Shown in pieces: positions 1 through 8,145 of a stretch of 64,000 bases of DNA (its first letter is position 1; each line of letters opens with the position of its first letter). The stretch is taken from the NCBI GenBank assembly GCA_045637525.1, contig JAZTZP010000097.1, positions 1-64,000 of the forward strand, given 5' to 3'. The DNA is from JAZTZP01 sp045637525 (GTDB taxonomy: Bacteria > Bacillota > Clostridia > UBA1381). The notes beneath the pieces were generated by a model. It did no database searches, was not told the DNA's origin, and worked only from the letters and a program-made list of their open reading frames with translations. Both the position numbers and the translations under genes were made by a program.

Positions 1-41
1 GTTCCTTAAATATGTTAATTTTCTTAGAAAACAATCCCTCA

Positions 42-120
42 GTCGCTTTCAGCGACAGCTCCCTGGAGGTGAATTGACTTTCGTCAAGAGAAGCCACCCT
101 GGGGTGTTACACAAGGGAGC
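42..120. repeat. Multibranched palindromic repeat element
   Basis: Several nested stems lie close together. There is a GTCGC/GCGAC hairpin at 42-56. An outer stem pairs GCTCCCT (58-64) with AGGGAGC (114-120), and it encloses TTGAC/GTCAA (74-87) and CACC/GGTG (95-106). No ORF spans it. Elements of this look (GTCGC hairpin, then CTCCCT...AGGGAG) recur in gut Firmicutes genomes, so I read it as a small non-coding repeat. This is from memory and not checked by search. It lies outside the PFOR terminator and is not part of that gene. The rest of 1-190 shows nothing recognisable. Confidence 0.5.
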
Positions 121-193
121 CTATTTGCAAAGCGTACCGAAATCCTACTGCAAACACGCAGATAAACTATAATTTGTCTTCCTGAATAAATAC

Positions 194-227
194 AAAAAAT
201 CATGGATCCGAAAATCCATGATTTTTT
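194..227 (-). terminator. Rho-independent terminator of nifJ
   Basis: A perfect 14-bp stem (ATCATGGAT core extended by an A-run/T-run) with a 6-nt loop lies 20 bp beyond the PFOR stop. On the minus strand it is followed by a run of T, the canonical intrinsic terminator layout. Confidence 0.9.
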
Positions 228-247
228 GTGCATATAATTAATCTATA

Positions 248-3200
248 TTATTCAGCCATCTTTGCGAGCTTAGCATACTTTTCTTCTGCGCTCTTAACAG
301 CATTTGCAAAGAGTTCCTTTGCTCTTTCAGGATTTGAACGAGCAAGTGAGTTATAACGAACTTCACCCATAAGGAAGTCTTCATAGCTTGCAGACGGAGC
401 CTTTGAATCAAGCTGGAACGGATTCTTTCCTTCATCAGCAAGTCTCGGGTCAAATCTGAACAAGTGCCAGTAGCCTGCTTCTACAGCCTTCTTCTCTTCT
501 GTCTGAGCAATGCTCATACCGCCCTTAATACCATGGTTAATACATGGAGCGTAAGCGATAATAAGTGAAGGTCCGTTGTAGCTCTCAGCTTCGTGGAATG
601 CCTTCAAGCACTGAGCCTGGTTAGCACCCTGAGCAACCTGAGCAACATATACATATCCATAGCTCATTGCAATTGCAGCAAGATCCTTCTTCTTAACTTC
701 CTTACCGGCAGCTGCAAACTGTGCAATAGCACCTGTCGGTGTAGCCTTAGAAGACTGACCGCCTGTATTAGAATAAACCTCAGTATCGAATACGAGAACG
801 TTTACATCCTCACCTGATGCAAGAACGTGGTCAACGCCGCCGAAACCGATATCATAAGCCCATCCGTCACCGCCGAATATCCAGCATGACTTCTTAGAAA
901 GATATTCTTTATCAGCTAAAACGTCCTTAGCTTCCTGTGAATTTATAGCAGCAACAGCAGCAAGAAGTTCATCAGCAGCAACCTTGTTGCACTTACCGCA
1001 GTTCTTTGTTTCCATAAACTTATCAAATGCCGGCTTAACACTCGGATTAGCGTCAGCAACAGCAGCTGCCTTTTCAATTGCAGATTCTCTCAATGTGTTC
1101 TGAGCAAGGAACATACCGTAACCAAACTCAGCGTTATCCTCAAACAATGAGTTAGCCCATGCAGGACCATTTCCGTTAGCATCAACAGTATACGGTGTTG
1201 AAGGAGCAGAACCACCCCAGATTGAAGAACATCCTGTTGCATTTGCAAGGAACATTCTGTCACCGAACAATTGTGTAACAAGCTTAGCATACGGTGTTTC
1301 ACCACAGCCTGCGCAAGCGCCTGAGAACTCAAGATAAGGCATCTTGAACTGACTACCTTTAACAGTAGTATCCTTAAACTTCTCTAATACTTCTGCCTTA
1401 GGAGCAATCTTCACGCCGTAATCAAATACAGCCTGCTCATTAAGCTGAGTATCAAGCGGTCTCATAACGAGTGTATCTGCCTTGTTGTTGCCCGGACATA
1501 CATTAGCACAAGATCCGCAACCTGTACAGTCAAGAACTGAAACAGCCAGAGCAAAGTACAAGCCGTCCATCTGCATCATATTCTTATACTTGATGCCTTC
1601 AGGAGCGTTGTCAAGCTCTTCTTTAGTCAGAACAACAGGTCTGATACAAGCGTGAGGACATACATAAGAACATTGTCCGCACTGTATACATGTATCTGCG
1701 TTCCATGTAGGAACATCTATTGCAATACCTCTCTTCTCGAAAGCAGAAGAACCGAGAGGAACTTCACCGTTTACATATGGTGAGAAAGTAGATACAGGAA
1801 GAGTCATTCCCTTGAATGAGTTAACCGGTACAAGCACGTTATTTACATAATCGATAAGCTTGCCTTCGCCTGCATATGATACAGTAATGTCTTCATATTC
1901 AGCGTTCTTCCAGCTCTCAGGAACTTCAACCTTAACAACCTGCTCTGCACCTGCATCAATAGCATCGTGATTCATCTTAACGATTGCATCACCCTTCTTT
2001 GAGTAAGAAGCAGTAGCAGCTTCCTTCATGTACTTAATAGCATCTTCAGCCGGAATAATGTCAGCTAACTTAAAGAATGCTGATTGAAGTACAGTGTTGA
2101 TTCTGTTACCAAGACCGATTTCCTTACCGATCTTAACACCATCTATTGTATAGAACTGAATGTTATTGTCAGCAATATACTTCTTAACTTGTCCCGGAAG
2201 ATGTTCTTCGAGTTCTTCAGCATTCCAGCTGCAGTTAAGAAGGAATACACCGCCCGGCTTAACGTCAGATACCATATCATATTGTCTGATGTATGATGCC
2301 TTATGACAAGCAACAAAGTCAGCCTTGTTAATAAGATATGTTGATGTAATCTTAGCGTTACCGAAACGTAAGTGTGATACAGTAAGACCGCCTGACTTCT
2401 TTGAGTCATAGTCAAAGTAAGCCTGAACATTCATGTCTGTATGGTCACCGATAATCTTTACAGAGTTCTTGTTAGCACCAACAGTACCGTCTGCGCCAAG
2501 ACCCCAGAACTTACAGCTTGTAATTCCTTCCGGTGTTGTGTCCGGATTCTCTGTGATTTCGAGTGAAAGATTTGTAACATCGTCTTTAATACCGATTGTG
2601 AAATGCTTCTTCTCAGTATTTTTAAATGCAGCTATAATCTGAGCCGGTGTTGTATCCTTTGAAGCAAGACCATAACGACCTGCAAGTACAGGAATATTTG
2701 CAAACTCAGACTCATTAAGAGCAGCTACAACATCAAGATACAAAGGCTCACCGATAGCACCTGACTCCTTAGTTCTGTCAAGAACTGTGATGTACTTAAC
2801 AGTCTTAGGAATAGCATCTACAAAGTGCTTGATTGAGAACGGTCTGTAAAGTCTTACCTTAATCATACCAACCTTAGCACCGTTTGCATTCATATAATCA
2901 ACAGTTTCTGAAATTGTGTCACAAGATGAACCCATTGCTACGATAATATGCTCAGCATCAGCAGCACCGTAGTAGTTGAACAACTTGTAATCTGTACCAA
3001 TCTTTGCATTTACCTTATCCATGTACTCTTGTGTAAGATCAGGTATAGCATCGTAATATTTATTTACAGCTTCCTTAGCCTGGAAGAATATATCACCGTT
3101 TTGAGCAGTACCGCGCTGTGCCGGATGCTCAGGATTAAGTGAGCTTCTTCTGAAAGCGTTTATTGCATCCCAGTCAACTAATTCTGCTAAATCTTCGTAA

Positions 3201-3760
3201 TCCCAGCAAGCTACCTTCTGATACTCATGACTTGTTCTGAAACCGTCAAAGAAGTGAAGGAAAGGTACTCGACCTTTAATTGTTGTAAGATGAGCAACAG
3301 CGCCTAAGTCCATAGCTTCCTGCGGGTTTGTTGATGCGATCATCGCAAAACCTGTCTGACGGCAAGCCATAACGTCCTGGTGGTCACCAAATATTGATAA
3401 TGCGTGTGAAGCAAGTGTTCTTGCTGATACATTGAATACGCAAGGTAATAATTCACCTGCGATTTTGTACATGTTCGGAATCATAAGGAGCAAGCCTTGT
3501 GATGCTGTGTAAGTAGTTGTAAGAGCACCTGCTGTAAGTGAACCGTGAACAGTTCCGGCAGCACCGGCTTCTGACTGCATTTCTGCAACCTTAACAGTTC
3601 TTCCGAATATGTTTTTCATACCGGCAGCAGCCCATTTGTCAGTAACTTCTGCCATGTTTGATGATGGTGTAATCGGATAAATAGCAGCAACATCTGTAAA
3701 CGCATATGATGCATATGCGGCAGCGTTGTTACCATCCATCGTCTTCATTTTTCTAGCCAT
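248..3760 (-). CDS. nifJ: Pyruvate:ferredoxin (flavodoxin) oxidoreductase
   Basis: This is a single-chain, 1170-residue PFOR that oxidatively decarboxylates pyruvate to acetyl-CoA, CO2 and reduced ferredoxin in the cytoplasm. The length is normal for the homodimeric family. The N-terminal pyrimidine-binding half carries the typical AIYPITPSS motif. A ferredoxin-like domain near residues 680-760 has two Cys clusters (CIQCGQCSYVCP and CTGCGSCANVCPG). The C-terminal TPP domain contains GDGW followed by an NTGGQ-S-K-TP motif. Further cysteines (CAGCGE, CGKC) fit the third cluster. The start at 3760 is chosen because AGGAGG sits 8 bases upstream; the frame stays open to 3853, but that extension has no SD and is not conserved-looking. 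The gene has its own promoter and terminator, so it is probably monocistronic. Its presence implies an oxygen-sensitive anaerobic metabolism. Confidence 0.97.
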   Translation of the reverse strand: MARKMKTMDGNNAAAYASYAFTDVAAIYPITPSSNMAEVTDKWAAAGMKNIFGRTVKVAEMQSEAGAAGTVHGSLTAGALTTTYTASQGLLLMIPNMYKIAGELLPCVFNVSARTLASHALSIFGDHQDVMACRQTGFAMIASTNPQEAMDLGAVAHLTTIKGRVPFLHFFDGFRTSHEYQKVACWDYEDLAELVDWDAINAFRRSSLNPEHPAQRGTAQNGDIFFQAKEAVNKYYDAIPDLTQEYMDKVNAKIGTDYKLFNYYGAADAEHIIVAMGSSCDTISETVDYMNANGAKVGMIKVRLYRPFSIKHFVDAIPKTVKYITVLDRTKESGAIGEPLYLDVVAALNESEFANIPVLAGRYGLASKDTTPAQIIAAFKNTEKKHFTIGIKDDVTNLSLEITENPDTTPEGITSCKFWGLGADGTVGANKNSVKIIGDHTDMNVQAYFDYDSKKSGGLTVSHLRFGNAKITSTYLINKADFVACHKASYIRQYDMVSDVKPGGVFLLNCSWNAEELEEHLPGQVKKYIADNNIQFYTIDGVKIGKEIGLGNRINTVLQSAFFKLADIIPAEDAIKYMKEAATASYSKKGDAIVKMNHDAIDAGAEQVVKVEVPESWKNAEYEDITVSYAGEGKLIDYVNNVLVPVNSFKGMTLPVSTFSPYVNGEVPLGSSAFEKRGIAIDVPTWNADTCIQCGQCSYVCPHACIRPVVLTKEELDNAPEGIKYKNMMQMDGLYFALAVSVLDCTGCGSCANVCPGNNKADTLVMRPLDTQLNEQAVFDYGVKIAPKAEVLEKFKDTTVKGSQFKMPYLEFSGACAGCGETPYAKLVTQLFGDRMFLANATGCSSIWGGSAPSTPYTVDANGNGPAWANSLFEDNAEFGYGMFLAQNTLRESAIEKAAAVADANPSVKPAFDKFMETKNCGKCNKVAADELLAAVAAINSQEAKDVLADKEYLSKKSCWIFGGDGWAYDIGFGGVDHVLASGEDVNVLVFDTEVYSNTGGQSSKATPTGAIAQFAAAGKEVKKKDLAAIAMSYGYVYVAQVAQGANQAQCLKAFHEAESYNGPSLIIAYAPCINHGIKGGMSIAQTEEKKAVEAGYWHLFRFDPRLADEGKNPFQLDSKAPSASYEDFLMGEVRYNSLARSNPERAKELFANAVKSAEEKYAKLAKMAE

Positions 3761-3824
3761 CGGATTCGCCTCCTGTAAAAAAGTTAATTTTAATGTGTGC
3801 ATTCTATTACACACATACACTACT

Positions 3825-3853
3825 ATAATACCACTAATCCGCAAGAAAATCAA
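3825..3853 (-). promoter_or_regulatory. Sigma-A type promoter of nifJ
   Basis: Read on the minus strand, TTGATT and TATTAT are separated by exactly 17 bases, 65 bp upstream of the PFOR start codon. The leader also holds a TGTGTG/CACACA dyad (about 3795-3816) that could be a hairpin or operator. Its function is unknown. Confidence 0.7.
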
Positions 3854-3958
3854 GAGAAAAGTGAATATTTTTTTTATAAAATGCTATTTTTTTTTAATTT
3901 TAGCAAGAATGTTTGTTTTTTTTATAATATTTTTGTGTTTTTTGTGCATTTATAATAC

Positions 3959-4309
3959 TCATTCTTTTATATGAATTATAACCTGCTCAATAATCTTCTT
4001 AACATGGTCATCATCAAGCGAGTAAAAAGTGTGTCTGTCCTCTCTGCGAGCCTTAACAAGTCTTGCATTTTTGAGAACTCTCAGCTGATGACTGATTGCG
4101 GACTGACTCATACCGAGTTTTTGGCATATGTCATACACGCACAGCTCCCTGTCAAATAATACCCATAAGATTCTTATTCTTGTATTATCACTGAATACCT
4201 TAAACACCTCAGCTAACCTGCTTGTAGTTTCCTCATCGGGAAGCTCATTCTGCAAAAGCTCCACAACCTCCGGATTATACAGACAAAACCGGCATTTTTC
4301 TTCCTCCAT
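3959..4309 (-). CDS. ArsR/SmtB-family metal-sensing repressor (CadC-like)
   Basis: This is a 116-residue winged-helix repressor that would dissociate from DNA on binding metal. Two metal-site signatures of the SmtB/CadC family are visible. One is a thiolate set: an N-terminal CRFC pair plus ELCVYDIC at the start of the recognition region. The other is a C-terminal alpha-5 site with D-x-H, ten residues, then H-x-x-E. A MSQSAISHQLRVLKNARLV recognition helix lies between them. The start at 4309 is preferred because GAGGAGG lies 8 bases upstream; the frame also opens from a TTG at 4330 that overlaps the mnmG stop and lacks a good SD. It sits directly downstream of mnmG, with no efflux pump beside it. 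The copper ATPase 23 kb away has its own promoter. The target is unknown. Confidence 0.88.
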   Translation of the reverse strand: MEEEKCRFCLYNPEVVELLQNELPDEETTSRLAEVFKVFSDNTRIRILWVLFDRELCVYDICQKLGMSQSAISHQLRVLKNARLVKARREDRHTFYSLDDDHVKKIIEQVIIHIKE

Positions 4310-4330
4310 AACATACGCCTCCTCTGTCAA

Positions 4331-6199
4331 TTACTTCCCCCTGCTTTCAAGCCACACCACCAACACAGAAACATCCGCCGGAGAAACTCCTGAAATTCTC
4401 GAGGCCTGCCCCAGAGATTCCGGTCTTATCTTATCAAGCTTCTGTCTCGCCTCTAACCTCAGTCCGTGAATTGAGCCGTAGTCTGCGTCTTTTGGCAAAA
4501 GCTTGCTCTCTAATTTATGAAACTGCTCGACCTGAGCCGCCTGTCTTGCAATATACCCCTCATACTTCAGTTTAATTTCAACCTGTTCGCATACATCCTC
4601 CGGCAAAGCTTCACGCTCCGGATCAATCTCGGCAAGCTTCCCGTAATCAATCTCTGTACGCTTGAGCATATCAGACATCCTTATGCCTGTTTTAACAGGC
4701 GAAGAGCCGTATTTTTCCAGAAGCGGATTTCCGACCTTCGGAGTCACCACAATCGCCGATATTCTCTTAATCTCTTTATCAATCATATCAAGCTTCTCTA
4801 TAAGCCTGTTATATCTTTCTTCGCTTATAAGTCCCGCTCTGTATCCTATCGGAGTCAGCCTCTCGTCAGCATTATCCTGACGAAGCAACAACCTGTACTC
4901 AGAACGTGATGTCATCATACGATATGGCTCATTAGTTCCTTTTGTTATAAGATCGTCAATAAGAGTGCCTATATACCCGTCACTCCTCTTTAGCATTACA
5001 GGCTCTTTCCCGCTCAGTTTAAGCGCCGCATTCATTCCGGCAATAAGCCCCTGAGCCGCAGCTTCCTCATAACCACTCGTCCCGTTAAACTGTCCCGCTC
5101 CGTATATACCCGGGAAATCCTTAAACTCTAAAGTTGCATCCAACTGTGTAGGATCACAGCAATCATATTCTATCGCATATGCCGGCCGCATAATCTCAAC
5201 ATTTTCAAGACCTTTAATCGAACGAAGCATTTTAATCTGAACATCCTCAGGAAGACTTGTGCTTATTCCCTGTGCATAAACCTCTTTCGTATCAAGCCCC
5301 ATCGGTTCCATAAACAACTGATGCCTCGGCTTGTCAGCAAATCTCACAACCTTATCTTCTATCGACGGACAATACCGCGGACCTATTCCGTCTATACGAC
5401 CACTGTAAAGCGGAGCTCTTGACAGGTTGTCCATAATAATTTTGTGTGTATCTTCATTGGTATATGTAAGATAACACGCTGCCTTATTCTCGCCCGGATT
5501 TTCGGTTTCAAAAGAAAACGGAACAATATGATCGTCGCCCGTTTCCTCCTCCATCTTTGAATAGTCTATGGTATCACCGTGAATTCTCGCCGGAGTTCCT
5601 GTTTTGAAACGTCTGATTTCCATACCCATTTTTTTGAGGTTTTCAGATAATTCATTCGCCGGGAACATTCCGTCCGGGCCGCTTTCACGTTCGTAATCAC
5701 CAATTAAAATTTTACCTTTTAAGTAAGTTCCGGTCGCAATTATAACAGCTTTTACCTTATACGTCATTCCCGTATGTGTAAGAACTCCGTAAACTGTGCC
5801 GTCTTTTCTTATAATATCAGTTATCTCCGCCTGTTTAATCTGAAGATTTTCGCAATCCTCAATACGGCGTTTCATTTCCATGTGATAACGCTTCCTGTCT
5901 ATCTGACATCTGAGCGAATGAACAGCAGGACCTTTTCCTCTGTTCAACATTTTAGACTGTATAAAAGCGGCATCTGCCGCTTTTCCCATCTCTCCGCCCA
6001 AGGCGTCAACCTCACGTACAAGATGCCCTTTTGCCGTACCACCTATACTCGGATTGCACGGCAGATTCGCAACAGCGTCAAGACTTATGGAAAACATAAC
6101 AGTCTTCATACCAAGCCTCGCCGCCGCAAGTGCCGCCTCTATCCCGGCATGTCCGCCGCCTATTACAGCAACGTCATAGCTTCCGCCAATATACTCCAT
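4331..6199 (-). CDS. mnmG: tRNA uridine-5-carboxymethylaminomethyl modification enzyme MnmG (GidA)
   Basis: With MnmE, this FAD-dependent enzyme makes the 5-carboxymethylaminomethyl modification on wobble uridine 34 of tRNAs. At 622 residues the length is typical. The N-terminal dinucleotide fold carries GGGHAGIEAALAAARLG. The family signatures CNPSIGG and GPAVHSLRCQ-D follow, and GQFNGTSGYEEAAAQGL lies mid-protein. The C-terminal part retains the helical region that contacts MnmE (ASRISGVSPADVSVL). The ATG overlaps the stop of the upstream membrane-protein gene (TAATG), implying translational coupling. Unusually, mnmE is not a neighbour in this window. Confidence 0.97.
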   Translation of the reverse strand: MEYIGGSYDVAVIGGGHAGIEAALAAARLGMKTVMFSISLDAVANLPCNPSIGGTAKGHLVREVDALGGEMGKAADAAFIQSKMLNRGKGPAVHSLRCQIDRKRYHMEMKRRIEDCENLQIKQAEITDIIRKDGTVYGVLTHTGMTYKVKAVIIATGTYLKGKILIGDYERESGPDGMFPANELSENLKKMGMEIRRFKTGTPARIHGDTIDYSKMEEETGDDHIVPFSFETENPGENKAACYLTYTNEDTHKIIMDNLSRAPLYSGRIDGIGPRYCPSIEDKVVRFADKPRHQLFMEPMGLDTKEVYAQGISTSLPEDVQIKMLRSIKGLENVEIMRPAYAIEYDCCDPTQLDATLEFKDFPGIYGAGQFNGTSGYEEAAAQGLIAGMNAALKLSGKEPVMLKRSDGYIGTLIDDLITKGTNEPYRMMTSRSEYRLLLRQDNADERLTPIGYRAGLISEERYNRLIEKLDMIDKEIKRISAIVVTPKVGNPLLEKYGSSPVKTGIRMSDMLKRTEIDYGKLAEIDPEREALPEDVCEQVEIKLKYEGYIARQAAQVEQFHKLESKLLPKDADYGSIHGLRLEARQKLDKIRPESLGQASRISGVSPADVSVLVVWLESRGK

Positions 6200-7083
6200 T
6201 ATTCGGTATCTCCCTTCGATTCAGGTACGAATATTCTGCTTATTGTTCTTGCCGCATAAAACTCAATCGGATATTTCGCAAATCCAACAAAAAACAGGAA
6301 TGAAAGAATCAGTGCAAACAGCGGATTTAAGTAATTAAACATAGCAAATACCATAGCAGCACAGATTATTGTAAGTACAAGATTCATAGGTGCCTTACCA
6401 AGCGCAAGAATCAATGAGTTTTTATATAAATCCTTCAACTTACATTCATAAGTAACCATTATCTGATAAATATAAAAATGCATAAACGTATACACAAGCA
6501 TAAGCATCAGGGACATGCATCCGAGTATTACCCATATGGTTGCACCCGACTGAGCCTGTTGAAAATAGAAAACAATTGCATTCACTCCAAGACAAAGCAC
6601 CAAAACATCCACTACCGCTACTATAATAGCCTGCTTGAAGTTTTCTTTAAATCTCTGAAAAAAGTCACTCATAATCCACGAATGTTCTTCTCGGGTAAAG
6701 CATCTTGTTATATACGAAAACGCCGCCGATGCCGGTCCGGATCCCCAAAGAACAAGCATAGTTACGGAAAAATACATCCCAAGCATCCAGACTCCGCTTG
6801 CCGCTTCGGTTTGAATTGCTTCCATATCAACAGACGCACCGACTGCCGTAGCCGCCTCAGAAATGAGCCCTTCAAAATTAATCGGGAAAAATAAAAACAA
6901 AATATTCATTATAATCAGCATCGGAATACTGCATATAAAATAAAGCATAGTAGTTTGCGCAAGCTTTCCGAATTTCCTTTTCAAAAGCTCTAAGTATAAA
7001 AACAAACCCTTTTTCTTTGGCGCATCCTTATCAACTCCCGGTCCGGGCTTATTGTAATTGTATCTGAAAATACCCATTTTCAA
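6199..7083 (-). CDS. YesL-like (DUF624-type) integral membrane protein
   Basis: This is a protein of about 294 residues with five to six predicted membrane segments: near residues 45-68, 100-125, 155-180, 185-205 and a C-terminal pair. The overall plan of a short basic N-terminus, a GSGPASAAF stretch and an amphipathic F..F loop matches the YesL/DUF624 family. Members often sit beside sugar ABC transporters, but no reaction is established. Here the gene is translationally coupled to mnmG instead. The start is ambiguous. A TTG at 7083 has AAAGGA about 7 bases upstream; an ATG two codons later (7077) is the alternative. It is driven from the symmetrical promoter at 7134-7163. Confidence 0.75.
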   Translation of the reverse strand: MKMGIFRYNYNKPGPGVDKDAPKKKGLFLYLELLKRKFGKLAQTTMLYFICSIPMLIIMNILFLFFPINFEGLISEAATAVGASVDMEAIQTEAASGVWMLGMYFSVTMLVLWGSGPASAAFSYITRCFTREEHSWIMSDFFQRFKENFKQAIIVAVVDVLVLCLGVNAIVFYFQQAQSGATIWVILGCMSLMLMLVYTFMHFYIYQIMVTYECKLKDLYKNSLILALGKAPMNLVLTIICAAMVFAMFNYLNPLFALILSFLFFVGFAKYPIEFYAARTISRIFVPESKGDTE

Positions 7084-7133
7084 ATCCGTCCTTTCATGTC
7101 ACAAAAAATTAATAAAAATTTATTCCTCTTACT

Positions 7134-7163
7134 ATTGTAACATAAAATTTAATATGTTACAAT
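7134..7163. promoter_or_regulatory. Palindromic bidirectional promoter
   Basis: ATTGTAACAT and ATGTTACAAT form a perfect 10-bp inverted repeat around a 10-bp A/T spacer. Because of the symmetry, each strand reads TTGTAA, 17 bases, TACAAT. The same 30 bp can therefore serve as promoter for the leftward yesL-like/mnmG/arsR genes and the rightward rluA-type/rlmD genes. A second possible rightward -10 (TATAAT) lies at 7167-7172. It could equally be a repressor operator. Confidence 0.6.
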
Positions 7164-7215
7164 GGGTATAATAAAAAATAAATGTTAATTTTTTTTGAAC
7201 AGAGGCAAAAAATCA

Positions 7216-8145
7216 ATGAAAGAAATCAAAATAAACGCAAATGATGCCAATCAGAGATTGGATAAATTCCTTATAAAATACCTTCCCGGTATGCCAAAAT
7301 CAATGATTTATAAAGGAATACGCAAAAATTTTGTGCGTATAAACGGTAAGCACGCAAAGTCACCGGACATTGTTCTGAAAGAAAATGATTTACTTACGCT
7401 GTATTTTAAGGACGAATTTTTCAATATGCCCAAAAAGACTTTTACGTCAGTCCCATATGATTTAGATATTGTCTTTGAAGACCAAAACCTACTGATTATT
7501 AATAAAAAGCCCGGAGTAAGCGTTCATGACGAGGACAGAAAAACCTCCGCCACACTTATCGATATGGTAAAAAGCTATTTATACGATGCAGGAGAATACA
7601 ACCCTGAAAATGAACATAGCTTTTCCCCCGCCTTTTGTTCACGTCTTGATAAAAACACAGGCGGTCTCATTACCTGTGCAAAAAACGCGGCTTCACTCCG
7701 TGAAATAAACAATCTTTTAAAAGAACATCATATAAAAAAATACTACACCTGCATTGCAGAGGGAAAGTTTAATAAAAAGCATGATATATTAAAAGACTAT
7801 CTCTTGCGGCATGATAAATACGTCGAAGTAACCTCAGAGCCAAAAGAAGGAAGTAAGGAAATAATAACAGAATATGAAGTAATTGAAGAATTCCGGTCTC
7901 ATTCACTTTTGCGCATCACACTTCACACCGGCCGTACCCATCAGATAAGAGCACACCTTGCGCACTGCGGTCATCCGCTTGCCGGTGATAAGAAATACGG
8001 CTCTGTTATTCCAACGCATTTCAAATACCAGGCACTGTACTGTACCGAGCTTTTATTTGATTTAAAAGGCTGCGGTAACATTCTTCAGTATATGGACGGC
8101 AAGCGTATTAAAACTGATTTATCAAAGGAAGGATTCAAACCATGA
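7216..8145 (+). CDS. RluA-family 23S rRNA pseudouridine synthase
   Basis: This is a 309-residue enzyme that isomerises uridine to pseudouridine in rRNA. An N-terminal S4 RNA-binding domain covers about residues 10-60 (NQRLDKFL ... NFVRING). The catalytic domain has the signature SRLDKNTGGL with the catalytic Asp, and the C-terminal GRTHQIRAHLAHCGHPLAGDKKYG motif. The ATG at 7216 is chosen over the upstream TTG (7195) because AGAGG lies about 10 bases before it. It overlaps the next gene by an ATGA, so the two rRNA-modifying enzymes are co-translated. RluC/RluD-type specificity cannot be told apart here. Confidence 0.92.
   Translation: MKEIKINANDANQRLDKFLIKYLPGMPKSMIYKGIRKNFVRINGKHAKSPDIVLKENDLLTLYFKDEFFNMPKKTFTSVPYDLDIVFEDQNLLIINKKPGVSVHDEDRKTSATLIDMVKSYLYDAGEYNPENEHSFSPAFCSRLDKNTGGLITCAKNAASLREINNLLKEHHIKKYYTCIAEGKFNKKHDILKDYLLRHDKYVEVTSEPKEGSKEIITEYEVIEEFRSHSLLRITLHTGRTHQIRAHLAHCGHPLAGDKKYGSVIPTHFKYQALYCTELLFDLKGCGNILQYMDGKRIKTDLSKEGFKP

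Noticed and set aside
4517..4909. 130-codon plus-strand ORF inside mnmG and similar antisense frames throughout the window
   Set aside because: Antisense to well-supported genes, with atypical composition and no SD. Treated as frame shadows.
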